Notes: generated from the letters alone by a model not told the origin. A stretch of 64,000 bases of DNA from Dysgonomonas gadei ATCC BAA-286 (GCF_000213555.1 NZ_GL891987.1:150898-214897), one strand, 5' to 3'; shown: positions 25,706 through 34,594, counted from the first letter of the stretch. Numbers and translations: made by a program.

Positions 25706-26443
25706 TTATCTTTTACCAATATACTTCTTATAATCTATACCCGCTTTCCTTGCCTGCGAATGCTGCATCCGGCGGGGTATCGTATACGATTTCCCATCTT
25801 TAATAAAATTCGTCCCTGTTTGTTTGAACCAAAAAGAGATATCGTTTTCTACACAGAGGTCGTGTATTTCCATTATCCAGTCAAAATCACATGCCCGTGT
25901 ATCCTTTCCCGATTCTCCTCCGGCAGTGACATGCTCCACCCATGACCCTATATCATAAGGCCTTAGGTCGACTCTCTCTAAAAGAGGTTCACAGATGATT
26001 ATCTTGTGCTTAATCGGGGATTTCTTATAGATAGGTAGACGGTAATCGACCCTGTCCTGATTTTCCACCGTGCAGGCTATAGTCACATTATCGTATCCTC
26101 CTCCCCAATCTTCGGGTAGGCCTATATGTAATCTGTCGATTCGCTTGGTTATCATCAAAAAGTTGAGGTCGCTGCGCTCACGCATCATACTCCATGCCTG
26201 GGGGCGCCATTCATCGGCATCAGCATGGAAAAAATCGGATGTGAAGCAGGTAAAGACATCCCCGCCGGGAGGAATTTTATATTCTCCGTTTCGTTTTTTC
26301 TTTACAGGCTTATCGAAATCCTTAGTCTGTTTAACAATAGTGCTGTCTACACCGCGTCTGGCATCGCCGCGATACATGTAGCAATTGAGACAGCCTGCGC
26401 TTATTTTGTGGCAACCGTGCCACGGATTCCAAAGTGATGACAT
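25706..26443 (-). CDS. DUF5131 (phage Gp37/Gp68-like) protein
   Basis: 245 residues. The N-terminus WNPWHGCHKISAGCLNCYMY carries the Cys-x6-Cys-x2-Cys set typical of the Gp37/Gp68-like family, whose members resemble radical-SAM-type proteins. Other conserved-looking parts are FTCFTSDFFHADAD, FLMITKRIDRL, ACTVENQDR, CEPLL and TAGGESGKDTR. A diverged iron-sulfur cluster is possible. The activity is unknown to me. Although named after phage genes, it has no phage neighbours here. Confidence 0.8.
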   Translation of the reverse strand: MSSLWNPWHGCHKISAGCLNCYMYRGDARRGVDSTIVKQTKDFDKPVKKKRNGEYKIPPGGDVFTCFTSDFFHADADEWRPQAWSMMRERSDLNFLMITKRIDRLHIGLPEDWGGGYDNVTIACTVENQDRVDYRLPIYKKSPIKHKIIICEPLLERVDLRPYDIGSWVEHVTAGGESGKDTRACDFDWIMEIHDLCVENDISFWFKQTGTNFIKDGKSYTIPRRMQHSQARKAGIDYKKYIGKR

Positions 26444-26748
26444 CAGAAATGAAAATCTTTATCTATATAGTGAAATAGTTTTATAAAACATAAATATACA
26501 ATGTTTGGCTAAGATAATGAAAAAGGATAAATATATAAATTCTGTTACTTTTGTTACTTTTTGGGAGATGTTGTGCACGGGAGCCCTTTAATTACATAAG
26601 TGCTGCTTATGAAAAGAGAGAAAAAGTAACAATCAAAAAAATTGTAAAAGGTGCCAGATTTTTGAAACAAGCCTTTTATAAAACACAATAATTATTGCAG
26701 ATATATTAACGAATAAAGTTTACTTTAGCATAGCAAACAAATTACACA
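26444..26748. other. Intergenic region with a degenerate repeat
   Basis: No gene is seen in 305 bases between divergent genes. The middle contains CTGTTACTTTTGTTACTTTTT (two GTTAC units) and an inverted AAAAAGTAAC at 26621-26630, pairing with 26553-26562. This resembles the edge units of the repeats at 13.7 and 34.8 kb. A TACTTTAG near 26721 could be a weak -7 box for the hydrolase gene. Confidence 0.5.
26541..26640. repeat. Degenerate copy B of the GTTAC intergenic repeat
   Basis: Shares the doubled GTTACTTTTGTTAC edge and a central CATAAGTG block with copy C (GCATAAGTGGC near 34755). The remainder is too diverged to align by eye, so membership in the family is tentative. Confidence 0.35.
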
Positions 26749-28185
26749 ATGGATATCTTTTTGTATATATTATATTTCCTGATTGCATTGGCTGTTATAT
26801 CAACCGATATAGCAAAGAAGTTATTCAATAATGCAGGTTTATCTTATTTTGTATTGTTTCTCGCAAATAATACACTCCTTTTTCTTTCAGTTACTGATAA
26901 TTTAATGTCAAAGCAGGGCTTAAATTTCGCACCGGCAGGATATATTGCATTTTCTCTCTTACTGGTTTATTCATGGATACGTATTCAGTTGGTTCCTTGT
27001 AAAACAGATACTGATATTCCTGTGGCTGTAAAGATAGTTTATCAGGGGCGACGTCTTTTATTATTGTCTATGGGGCTTATAACAATTCAGTTGTTAGTTG
27101 TTTTCAGCTATGGCATTATCAGTGGTTATGTACCTATAGCCTCCGATAGCTTCAGATATAACAATATCATAGCCTTTTCTTTGTCGCTGCTTACCTTTCT
27201 GAACGGATGGTTCAGAGTATTTTTCTTTTCGTTAAGATTACGTATTGTACGGCGGATATTGGTCTCGATATTTATATGGGTGCCAATAGTCAATGTTTTC
27301 GTAATCCTTTATATATCAAGGATTGCTTTTAATGAGTATGATCATGCGTGCAATAAAGCTTTTAATGAAAGTATGAGGAGAGAGTCATTTGTATGTGAGA
27401 CGAAATACCCTTTACTGATGTTGCATGGAGTAGGATTTCGGGACTTTAAATACCTTAATTACTGGGGACGTATTCCCAAGCACCTGATCAAAAACGGTGC
27501 TACGGTTTATTATGGACATCAGGAGGCATTAGGTACCATTGAGGGTAACGGATATCTGGTGAAAGATAAAATCCTTGAAATAATAAAGCAGACAGATTGC
27601 GGAAAAGTTAATATAATAGCTCATTCGAAAGGAGGACTCGATGCCAGATATACAATAACGACGCTGGGCATGGATGAGTTTGTAGCGTCGCTAACCACTA
27701 TATCCACTCCGCACCGGGGGAGTGCACTCGCCGATTTCGGAAATAAGCATTTATCGGATGGGATGTATCGTTCGGTCGCAAATCTCTTTGATAAATATTT
27801 CCGCAAAATAGGCGATAAGAATCCGGACTTCTATACGGCAATGCATCAGTTTACAAAAGAATATGCCGAAAAGTTCAATGATGAAACTCCTGATATAGAA
27901 GGGATATATTATCAGAGCTATATGTCGCTTATGAAAAACTGCTTGAGTCATAGCCTGCTTTCTGTTCCTTATCTCATTATGTGTTTGCACAATAAACAGA
28001 ATGACGGATTGGTTAGTCTGGAATCTGCCCGGTGGGGCGAATTCCGAGAAGTATATACAAACAGGCGAAGAAGGGGGATTTCTCATGGTGATATGATTGA
28101 CCTGACAAGGGGTAATTATAAAAGTTTCGATGTGATAGAAACATATATCAGTATTGTTTCAGATTTGAAAAATAAAGGGTTTTGA
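26749..28185 (+). CDS. Membrane-anchored alpha/beta-hydrolase, lipase-like
   Basis: 478 residues. Roughly the first 200 form several hydrophobic membrane helices. The rest is an alpha/beta-hydrolase with the triacylglycerol-lipase look: PLLMLHGVGFRDFKYLNYWG (oxyanion region, about 222-241), the nucleophile elbow NIIAHSKGGLDAR (Ser in A-H-S-K-G, as in Bacillus lipases), NDGLVSLESARWG for the acid and RGISHGDMIDL for the catalytic His. The fusion of a multi-helix membrane domain to a lipase fold is unusual to me. The substrate may be a membrane lipid or acyl ester. It ends 80 bases before the ffh promoter. Confidence 0.78.
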   Translation: MDIFLYILYFLIALAVISTDIAKKLFNNAGLSYFVLFLANNTLLFLSVTDNLMSKQGLNFAPAGYIAFSLLLVYSWIRIQLVPCKTDTDIPVAVKIVYQGRRLLLLSMGLITIQLLVVFSYGIISGYVPIASDSFRYNNIIAFSLSLLTFLNGWFRVFFFSLRLRIVRRILVSIFIWVPIVNVFVILYISRIAFNEYDHACNKAFNESMRRESFVCETKYPLLMLHGVGFRDFKYLNYWGRIPKHLIKNGATVYYGHQEALGTIEGNGYLVKDKILEIIKQTDCGKVNIIAHSKGGLDARYTITTLGMDEFVASLTTISTPHRGSALADFGNKHLSDGMYRSVANLFDKYFRKIGDKNPDFYTAMHQFTKEYAEKFNDETPDIEGIYYQSYMSLMKNCLSHSLLSVPYLIMCLHNKQNDGLVSLESARWGEFREVYTNRRRRGISHGDMIDLTRGNYKSFDVIETYISIVSDLKNKGF

Positions 28186-28236
28186 TATCGATTGGCATAC
28201 ACATATAATATACATGATGAGAAAAGCACAATCAGT

Positions 28237-28268
28237 TTTTCACTTTATAGCAAAAGTTTATATCTTTG
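28237..28268 (+). promoter_or_regulatory. Promoter of ffh
   Basis: -7 TATCTTTG at 28261-28268 (perfect TAnnTTTG) with TTTT at 28237-28240 at spacing 20 as a one-mismatch -33. The ffh start is 40 bases downstream. Confidence 0.6.
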
Positions 28269-28307
28269 TGCTCCCATATAACATTGATAATAAATAACAA
28301 CAATAAT

Positions 28308-29627
28308 ATGTTTGAAAGTCTAAGTAATAGATTAGAACGCTCGTTTAAGATACTGAAAGGTGAAGGTAAAATCACCGAAATAAATGTAGCCGAAACGCTG
28401 AAAGATGTACGTCGTGCATTACTCGATGCCGACGTTAACTATAAGACAGCTAAGCAGTTTACCGAAACCGTTAAGGAAAAGGCATTAGGACAGAATGTAC
28501 TTACAGCCGTGAAGCCTGAGCAGTTGATGGTGAAAATCGTTCATGACGAACTGGCTGCGTTGATGGGAGGTACGGCAACCGATATAAATCTGAAAGGTTC
28601 TCCGGCCGTTATACTTATGTCCGGTCTTCAAGGTTCGGGTAAAACTACTTTCTCGGGTAAGCTGGCGAAATTGCTGAAATCTAAGAAAGGCAAAAATCCA
28701 TTACTAGTTGCCGGAGACGTTTACCGTCCTGCTGCCATCGAACAATTAAAGATACTGGGTACACAGATAGAAGTTCCTGTATATTCGGAAGAAGATAGCA
28801 AGAATCCGGTACAGATAGCGCAGAATGCGATCAAGTTCGCGAAACAGAACGGAAATGACCTTGTAATTATAGATACTGCCGGGCGTCTGGCTATAGACGA
28901 GGAGATGATGAAAGAGATCACAGCCGTAAAAGACGCTGTGAAACCTGACGAAATCCTCTTTGTAGTAGACTCCATGACAGGTCAGGATGCTGTAAATACT
29001 GCCAAGGAATTTAACGACAGGCTCAACTTCGACGGAGTTGTGCTTACCAAGCTCGATGGTGATACCCGTGGTGGTGCTGCGTTGTCTATCCGTTCGGTAG
29101 TGGATAAGCCGATCAAATTCGTGGGTACAGGCGAGAAGATGGATGCACTCGATGTATTCCACCCTGAACGTATGGCCGACCGTATTCTCGGTATGGGTGA
29201 TATCGTTTCACTCGTGGAAAGGGCGCAGGAGCAATATGATGAAGAAGAAGCGCGCCGTCTGCAAAAGAAGATTGCCAAGAATCAGTTCGACTTCAACGAC
29301 TTTATCGGACAGATACAGCAGATAAAGAAGATGGGTAACCTGAAAGATCTTGCTTCCATGATTCCGGGAGTGGGTAAAGCGATCAAAGATTTGGATATTG
29401 ATGATGATGCCTTCAAAAGCATTGAGGCTATCATATACTCTATGACTCCAAACGAAAGGTCTCAGCCTGAAATTCTGAATGGAAGCCGCCGTCAGCGTAT
29501 AGCTAAGGGTAGCGGTACCTCTATACAAGAGGTGAATAAACTGATTAAGCAGTTTGATGAAACCCGTAAGATGATGAAGATGATGACACAGATGAAGGGT
29601 GGCAAGATGCCTAAGATGAGAAGATAA
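28308..29627 (+). CDS. ffh: Signal recognition particle GTPase Ffh
   Basis: SRP54 protein that binds signal peptides and delivers ribosomes to FtsY. I start it at the ATG at 28308 (MFESLSNRLERSF, 439 residues), because the longer frame from TTG 28266 would begin inside the promoter. N domain about 1-85; GTPase G1 GLQGSGKTT at about 105, DTAGR (G3) and TKLDGD (G4). The C-terminal M domain is methionine-rich, ending ETRKMMKMMTQMKGGKMPKM. It is monocistronic, with its own promoter and a terminator 25 bases after the stop. Confidence 0.97.
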   Translation: MFESLSNRLERSFKILKGEGKITEINVAETLKDVRRALLDADVNYKTAKQFTETVKEKALGQNVLTAVKPEQLMVKIVHDELAALMGGTATDINLKGSPAVILMSGLQGSGKTTFSGKLAKLLKSKKGKNPLLVAGDVYRPAAIEQLKILGTQIEVPVYSEEDSKNPVQIAQNAIKFAKQNGNDLVIIDTAGRLAIDEEMMKEITAVKDAVKPDEILFVVDSMTGQDAVNTAKEFNDRLNFDGVVLTKLDGDTRGGAALSIRSVVDKPIKFVGTGEKMDALDVFHPERMADRILGMGDIVSLVERAQEQYDEEEARRLQKKIAKNQFDFNDFIGQIQQIKKMGNLKDLASMIPGVGKAIKDLDIDDDAFKSIEAIIYSMTPNERSQPEILNGSRRQRIAKGSGTSIQEVNKLIKQFDETRKMMKMMTQMKGGKMPKMRR

Positions 29628-29651
29628 TGTCCTTACAAATAAGATAGTTAG

Positions 29652-29686
29652 ACCCGGCCTGTGATACTACAAGCCGGGTTTTTGTT
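29652..29686. terminator. Terminator between ffh and the VWA gene
   Basis: ACCCGGC (29652-29658) pairs with GCCGGGT (29673-29679), followed by TTTTTG on the plus strand. It sits between two convergent genes and may serve both, although the T-run is only on the ffh side. Confidence 0.8.
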
Positions 29687-29695
29687 GTATATACA

Positions 29696-30904
29696 CTATC
29701 GTTTAGCTTTTCCTTCCAGTTTAATGTCCTTCTCCAGTGCCTGTTTCTGTACAGCTCTGTAGATGACATCATCGAATGAACTTTCGACTTTGTCTTTATC
29801 CATTTTTAATAGTTCGGCTTCTATATGTTGCTGGCGTTGTTTGCTCAGGTCTTTTATTTCCTGTTCCAGCTTTTTACGTTTTTCTATCAGTTTATTCATA
29901 TAGGTCTGGCGTTCTGTCACAGACATATTCTTCATATTGTCGGGCAAATCTGCAGCAGGAATTTCTGAAAGGGACTTGCCGGACATTACTTCATTGACCA
30001 GTTCTTCCGAGCCATAATAAGCGCCTTTATTCGCCGCCGATACGTTATATTCGGCCCGTCTCGCATTGATAGCCGCATCGCCCTTATTTACTTTTGCACT
30101 CTGCATTTGCTTTACTTCTGTCAACTCAGATGATTTACCGTAATAGAGCCGGGTCTTATCCAGTTCATATTGGAGGGGGTTGATGCGGTCATCATAAGGG
30201 GTTCTTACCTCTATGTTATTTACGCTCATATCCGTCTGGATATATTCTCCTTTCGTCTTGCCGGCTATCTCTTTCCATATGCGGGCGGCAGTAGGTTCAT
30301 TCCCCATAAGGATGGTATTGATTACAATCCCTTTCTTTATACCTTCCGAACAGGTTTCTGGGTAATGTACGTCATTTCTGTAGTCCATATGCGGAGGATA
30401 ATCACCCACAAGGAATATAGCTCTGTAAGTATTAGGCAAGTTGTCCCATTGCATCTTGTTCACACCTTCATACAGTGCCTGATTTACACTTTCGGGTCCG
30501 TCTCCGCCGCCCGATGCATCCATAGCCATCAGTTGTTCATACAGGTTGTCCATATCAGTGCCTAAAGGAATGATCCTGGTTATAAAATCATCTCCCCTGT
30601 CACGGTAAAACAGCATACCCACTTCGATATCGGGAACCGGTTCGCTTTGTGAAAGGCTGCTAGTAATGGACCATATCTTTTCCTTTGCTGCACCTATCAA
30701 TCCCGACATGCTGCCGGTGGCATCTAGTAGAAATACTATCTGCATTTTTGGCCTGGTTGTACGGTCTGCTTTCTCTTGAAGTCCGTTTTCCGGTAATGCA
30801 GGAGTGATAGGACGCCCCGGATTTTTGAGGAAGGCCACGCATGTACAATAGATGAATATACTTACAGGAAGGATCAATAATAGAATGTAAAGTCGCTTTT
30901 TCAT
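29696..30904 (-). CDS. Secreted or anchored VWA-domain protein
   Basis: 402 residues from the ATG at 30904 (MKKRLYILLLILPVSIFIYC), which starts a signal or anchor helix; a frame from 30931 adds nine residues with no support. The von Willebrand A domain (about 50-230) has the metal-binding MIDAS motif FLLDATGSMSG and a GGDGPES segment. After it comes a charged helical region with a coiled coil (NKLIEKRKKLEQEIKDLSKQ) and a lysine-rich C-terminus. It probably acts in the periplasm through protein binding. Partner and function are unknown; no aerotolerance-type (Bat) genes are nearby. Confidence 0.8.
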   Translation of the reverse strand: MKKRLYILLLILPVSIFIYCTCVAFLKNPGRPITPALPENGLQEKADRTTRPKMQIVFLLDATGSMSGLIGAAKEKIWSITSSLSQSEPVPDIEVGMLFYRDRGDDFITRIIPLGTDMDNLYEQLMAMDASGGGDGPESVNQALYEGVNKMQWDNLPNTYRAIFLVGDYPPHMDYRNDVHYPETCSEGIKKGIVINTILMGNEPTAARIWKEIAGKTKGEYIQTDMSVNNIEVRTPYDDRINPLQYELDKTRLYYGKSSELTEVKQMQSAKVNKGDAAINARRAEYNVSAANKGAYYGSEELVNEVMSGKSLSEIPAADLPDNMKNMSVTERQTYMNKLIEKRKKLEQEIKDLSKQRQQHIEAELLKMDKDKVESSFDDVIYRAVQKQALEKDIKLEGKAKR

Positions 30905-31036
30905 ATGCTTTAGTATTATGTTAATTACCACTTATTTCTGAAGCAAATATAGACTACATTGGTAATACAAACAGGGCAAAACGGGTGAACAGGCTTTCTT
31001 AAATGGTAAAAAAGGATTATGACTGTTCTACCGAAG

Positions 31037-31073
31037 GAAAAGCAAGCCTGCAAAGTCATGCTTTGCAGGCTTG
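31037..31073 (-). terminator. Terminator of the M48-like gene
   Basis: CAAGCCTGCAAAG (31043-31055) pairs perfectly with CTTTGCAGGCTTG (31061-31073) around a 5-base loop. On the minus strand it is followed by CTTTTCC. It lies just after the stop of the M48-like gene. Confidence 0.75.
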
Positions 31074-31095
31074 TATGTTTTCTGACAGCCGGGTC

Positions 31096-31899
31096 TTATT
31101 TAGAAGAGATAAGAGATGCGCGAAGTGAATTGTTCGAATTAACACCGATAAACTTAGAGGCAGCACTTAGTTCGGCTGTATCATCATCGGCAGCAGCTTG
31201 GTCGGCAGATTCCATTTCAGCAAATTTAGTCAATGCAGAAACTAAAGCATCAGCTGATACATTGTTTTTAGTCAACAAATTGTATGCATATTCATCTGCT
31301 TTTTTGTTTTGATCGTCAGTATAAGGAATCTGTATGAGTTCGTTGATTACGGTACCCATTTTGTCTCCTGAGAAAGAAAGCAGTTTTTCCAATTGTGCGG
31401 AACCTGCTTTAGTAGCATTATCTTCAGATGCGACTTTTAATAGTGAGTCACGGACATCCTTGTTTGCGATGTGGCCTATCTGAGTAGAAATAACAGCCAG
31501 AAGTTCTTCGTCAGATAGTATATCCATCATACCTGTATAAATACGGATGCTACCATCAGTAGTAGCCAGAATATTTACTTCAGGGTTTTCATATATCTTG
31601 TAGTTAAGGCTTAGTCCATCTACAGAGATGTAGTTTGTAGCTACCAGACCTGCCAGTCTTTTATAATAATCTGAATCCTCTCCGGCGATAGTATTATTGT
31701 TGTCCATAAACTCTACTATCTTCACAGATGCTTTGTTGGCGACTATATCCGAAGCCATATCTCCAGCAACGTCACCTACAGCTTTTGTTACAGACTTACT
31801 TGCTTTTTTCAGGGCTTTTCCAAATTGTGCGTTTGCGGGAAGGGATATCGCACACATAACAGCAACGAATACTGTTGCTAAAAATAATTTTTTAGTCAT
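31096..31899 (-). CDS. M48-like peptidase homologue with degraded HExxH motif
   Basis: 267 residues, signal peptide about 1-24 (SLPANAQ). The fold signature of periplasmic M48 peptidases (YggG/BepA-like) is present: NILATTDGSIRIYTGMMDIL, then EELLAVISTQIGHIANKD and the later DQNKKADEYAYNLLTKNNV with the third-ligand Glu. The metal site HEIGH, however, reads TQIGH (Thr139, Gln140, His143), so the first His ligand and the catalytic Glu are gone. It is probably an inactive pseudo-peptidase or chaperone-like protein. A long leader (about 108 bases) separates promoter and start. Confidence 0.72.
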   Translation of the reverse strand: MTKKLFLATVFVAVMCAISLPANAQFGKALKKASKSVTKAVGDVAGDMASDIVANKASVKIVEFMDNNNTIAGEDSDYYKRLAGLVATNYISVDGLSLNYKIYENPEVNILATTDGSIRIYTGMMDILSDEELLAVISTQIGHIANKDVRDSLLKVASEDNATKAGSAQLEKLLSFSGDKMGTVINELIQIPYTDDQNKKADEYAYNLLTKNNVSADALVSALTKFAEMESADQAAADDDTAELSAASKFIGVNSNNSLRASLISSK

Positions 31900-32007
31900 A
31901 GTTTTAATTGTTTGTTTAAAATAGGGTTAGTATGTAGTTTCTAATTTAAAAAATCTTCGCGTGTTTATTTGAAGCAATAATTTTTTGTCATGCGCTCTTT
32001 CAGGTCG

Positions 32008-32015
32008 CAAATATA
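32008..32015 (-). promoter_or_regulatory. -7 promoter element of the M48-like gene
   Basis: The minus strand reads TATATTTG, a perfect TAnnTTTG, with TTGT about 20 bases upstream as a weak -33. It implies a 5' leader of about 100 bases, in which I see no clear riboswitch. Confidence 0.5.
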
Positions 32016-32141
32016 TCACATTATTCTTGAATTAAACAATTATAACTTAAAAAATGAAATTTTTAATATTCTCCATACTCTTTTTCAAGTATAGATAAAT
32101 TTGTTGAGAAAAGATATGAAATATTAAACTGTAAATGTTAC

Positions 32142-32879
32142 TCATTTAGTAGCCAGATACATAGAGCATGTACCCATTGTGTAAGTTTTATAAGATGCCT
32201 CCCTGAACCCGTTCTTTAGGAGTGTGTTCGTCATGTCTTTGCCTTGTATAAAGGCCTGTATGGATTTGGGAAGGTAAGAGTACGCCGTTTTATCCTTAGA
32301 TATGATCCGGCCTATTGTGGGTATAAACAAGTTGGTATATAGCCAGTAACCCTGCTTCATAGGGAAACGTACAGGAACAGTCAGTTCCAGTATCATCAGC
32401 TGTCCTCCCGGTTTGAGTATACGCAATATTTCTTTGAGTCCCTTGTCGAGATCCTCAAAATTGCGTACTCCGAAAGCGACCATGGCAGCGTCAAAAGAAT
32501 TATCGGGAAGAGACAGTGCCATACAATCTTCTTTAGCGAAGCTGATCTTGTCTGATAATCCTGCCTTAGCTACTTTTTTCCGGCCCACCTCCATCATTCC
32601 TTCCGATATGTCTATGCCAAGTATAGATTGCGGTTTCAGAATATCATAGGCCTGGATGGCCAGATCTCCGGTACCGGTGGCAATATCGAGTATTGTCTGA
32701 GGATTCAGCTTTTTTAGCATGGAAAGTCCCTTTTTACGCCAGCTGATATCGATTCCCATCGACATAGTACGGTTCAGCGTATCGTAATTTTCAGCAATAG
32801 AATCGAACATGCGCTCTACCTGAGCTCCTTTGTTTTCGGAACTGGAGTAGGGTACTATTTTTTCAGCGTCGTAGGTCAT
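32142..32879 (-). CDS. ubiE: Demethylmenaquinone/ubiquinone C-methyltransferase
   Basis: SAM-dependent methyltransferase of the last step of menaquinone synthesis (MenG/UbiE); menaquinone is the expected quinone in this phylum. 245 residues. SAM motif I is ILDIATGTGDLAI (about 63-75). The family signatures YDTLNRTMSMGIDISWRK at the start and FGVRNFEDLDKGLKEILRIL at about 135 are both present. It starts 21 bases after the zeta-like kinase gene, so the two are likely co-transcribed. No other menaquinone gene is adjacent. Confidence 0.95.
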   Translation of the reverse strand: MTYDAEKIVPYSSSENKGAQVERMFDSIAENYDTLNRTMSMGIDISWRKKGLSMLKKLNPQTILDIATGTGDLAIQAYDILKPQSILGIDISEGMMEVGRKKVAKAGLSDKISFAKEDCMALSLPDNSFDAAMVAFGVRNFEDLDKGLKEILRILKPGGQLMILELTVPVRFPMKQGYWLYTNLFIPTIGRIISKDKTAYSYLPKSIQAFIQGKDMTNTLLKNGFREASYKTYTMGTCSMYLATK

Positions 32880-32900
32880 TTCCGTTAAGCGTTGTTGTAT

Positions 32901-33467
32901 TTATATGTTCTTAAGATAATAGAATATATCTTCATCGTGAATATCGATGATTTTAGTCCTGTTTCCCTCTGCAATCATCTGGAAAGGATCTGTGGAATTA
33001 TCTACCAAAAGCCAGTAATCGGCAATAGGGATAAACATGGAGAAAAGGTTTCTCATGCCGGCATAATAGCGTCTTACAACTACATCGTCGTCTACATGAT
33101 GCCCTCCAAACCGTACGCGTTGTTCGACACGTTTGATCGCCAGTTCGGGCGATTCGAGCCAGAAGTAGATAAGGGTAACAAAATAACCCTCCTTTTGTGC
33201 CCTGCGTATAAAGTTGGCATAAGATTTGGTCGCCAGTGTGGTCTCTATTGCAAAATCCTCCTGCATACGCAGCATTTCGTTCATGCGCATAATCATAAGG
33301 CGGCCGGCATCGATAGCTACCGTCTCGGGTTGGAAAGGAGAGAGGCCTTTGGCTATTTCGTCGGCATTGATAAACTCCTTACAGTCGAGCATTTCCGGAA
33401 ACATGGCATACGACGCGGTTGTTTTTCCCGCGCCGTTACAGCCTGATATGATATAGAGATTCGGCAT
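32901..33467 (-). CDS. Zeta-toxin-like P-loop kinase
   Basis: 188-residue AAA/zeta-type ATPase. The Walker A motif is at the N-terminus, IISGCNGAGKTTASY (about 6-20). NADEIAKGL (substrate-binding, as in zeta UNAG kinases) and FAIETTLATKSY follow. A conserved-looking arginine region, KRVEQRVRFGGHHVDDDVV, matches the zeta lid. No epsilon antitoxin gene is present on either side, so it may be a chromosomal metabolic or small-molecule kinase and not part of a toxin-antitoxin pair. It sits between purC and ubiE. Confidence 0.75.
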   Translation of the reverse strand: MPNLYIISGCNGAGKTTASYAMFPEMLDCKEFINADEIAKGLSPFQPETVAIDAGRLMIMRMNEMLRMQEDFAIETTLATKSYANFIRRAQKEGYFVTLIYFWLESPELAIKRVEQRVRFGGHHVDDDVVVRRYYAGMRNLFSMFIPIADYWLLVDNSTDPFQMIAEGNRTKIIDIHDEDIFYYLKNI

Positions 33468-33546
33468 CTAAACTAAGTAATAGATAAATTTAATGATATA
33501 CTTTCGGGTCACAACTTGTTTTTGTCGTTTTACTTACCTTAATAGT

Positions 33547-33566
33547 AAAAAAAAGCCTGTGGCCTT
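33547..33566 (-). terminator. Short possible terminator of purC
   Basis: On the minus strand AGGCC pairs with GGCTT around three bases, followed by a run of eight T. The stem overlaps the purC stop codon, is short and includes a G-U pair. Confidence 0.45.
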
Positions 33567-34515
33567 AACTCCTTTGTTTCAAATATTCGTTTATATTTTT
33601 TTCGAGACGTACAGCCACATCAGCAGCTTCTGCCTTTACAAATTTCTCACCTACTATCTTTTCATATAGTTCGATATAGCGTTCAGATACGGAGTTACAG
33701 TATTCTTCTGTCATTTCGGGTACTTTCTGTCCGTCTTTACCCTGGAATCCGTTATCCATTAACCATTTGCGCACAAACTCTTTCGACAGCTGGCGTTGTT
33801 CTTCTCCTTTATCGAATAGTTCCTGATAGGTATCCGCATAGAAATAACGGGATGAATCAGGTGTATGGATTTCGTCGATCAGGTAAATCTTACCCTCTTT
33901 TTTTCCAAACTCGTATTTTGTATCTACAAGTATCAGGTTCTTCTGAGCTGCCATTTCAGTTCCACGCTGGAACAGAGCATAAGTATACTTTTCCAGTTGT
34001 TCGTATTCTTCTTTGCTCACCAATCCCTGAGCGATAATCTCCTCTTTCGAAATGTTTTCATCATGTCCTACATCTTCTTTGGTAGTAGGGGTAATAATGG
34101 GGGTAGGGAATTTCTCATTTTCTTTCATCCCTTCCGGTAGAGGTACACCGCAAAGCGTCCTTGCTCCGGCTTTGTATTCGCGCCATGCACTACCTGTAAG
34201 ATATCCGCGTATAACCATCTCCACTTTATATTGTTCGCACCTCAGACCAACGGTTACCATAGGGTCCGGGGTATCCAGTTTCCAGTTAGGGACAATATCG
34301 GCGGTAGCATCCAAAAACTTGGCTGCAATCTGATTCAGGACTTGTCCTTTGTAAGGTATGCCCTGTGGTAATACAACATCGAATGCTGAAATACGGTCGG
34401 TAGCGATCATCACCAGTAAATCGTCACCTATCGAATATACGTCTCTCACTTTACCATGATAAACGTTTGTCTGTCCCGGAAAATTAAAATCTGTTCTTAC
34501 TAAAGTATTCTTCAT
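33565..34515 (-). CDS. purC: Phosphoribosylaminoimidazole-succinocarboxamide synthase
   Basis: SAICAR synthetase of purine synthesis: ATP-dependent joining of aspartate to CAIR. 316 residues, the longer bacterial/yeast-like type. Signatures: GKVRDVYSIGDDLLVMIATDRISAFD near the N-terminus (split here: residues about 21-46), VIRGYLTGSAWREY, LILVDTKYEFGK and IDEIHTPDSSRYF. It is isolated from other pur genes. A good promoter lies 48 bases upstream, next to the repeat-rich gap. Confidence 0.97.
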   Translation of the reverse strand: MKNTLVRTDFNFPGQTNVYHGKVRDVYSIGDDLLVMIATDRISAFDVVLPQGIPYKGQVLNQIAAKFLDATADIVPNWKLDTPDPMVTVGLRCEQYKVEMVIRGYLTGSAWREYKAGARTLCGVPLPEGMKENEKFPTPIITPTTKEDVGHDENISKEEIIAQGLVSKEEYEQLEKYTYALFQRGTEMAAQKNLILVDTKYEFGKKEGKIYLIDEIHTPDSSRYFYADTYQELFDKGEEQRQLSKEFVRKWLMDNGFQGKDGQKVPEMTEEYCNSVSERYIELYEKIVGEKFVKAEAADVAVRLEKNINEYLKQRS

Positions 34516-34562
34516 TTGTTTAAAAATCTAATTTGTTCAGTCTTATAACAAAAAAGTACGCT

Positions 34563-34594
34563 CAAAGTTACGCCAAAGTTGCTTAAAAAGCAAT
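34563..34594 (-). promoter_or_regulatory. Promoter of purC
   Basis: Minus strand: -7 TAACTTTG (34563-34570), a 20-base spacer, and -33 ATTG (34591-34594), one mismatch from TTTG. No PurR-type operator was recognised. Confidence 0.6.

Noticed and set aside
25706..26443. DUF5131 (phage Gp37/Gp68-like) gene as evidence of a prophage
   Set aside because: No integrase, structural, lysis or attachment sites nearby; the family also occurs on chromosomes on its own.
28266..28307. Longer Ffh N-terminus from a TTG codon
   Set aside because: It would start inside the -7 box, and the Asn-rich extension is not part of the Ffh family.
32901..33467. Toxin-antitoxin system at the zeta-like gene
   Set aside because: No epsilon-like or other small antitoxin frame on either side; the neighbours are purC and ubiE.
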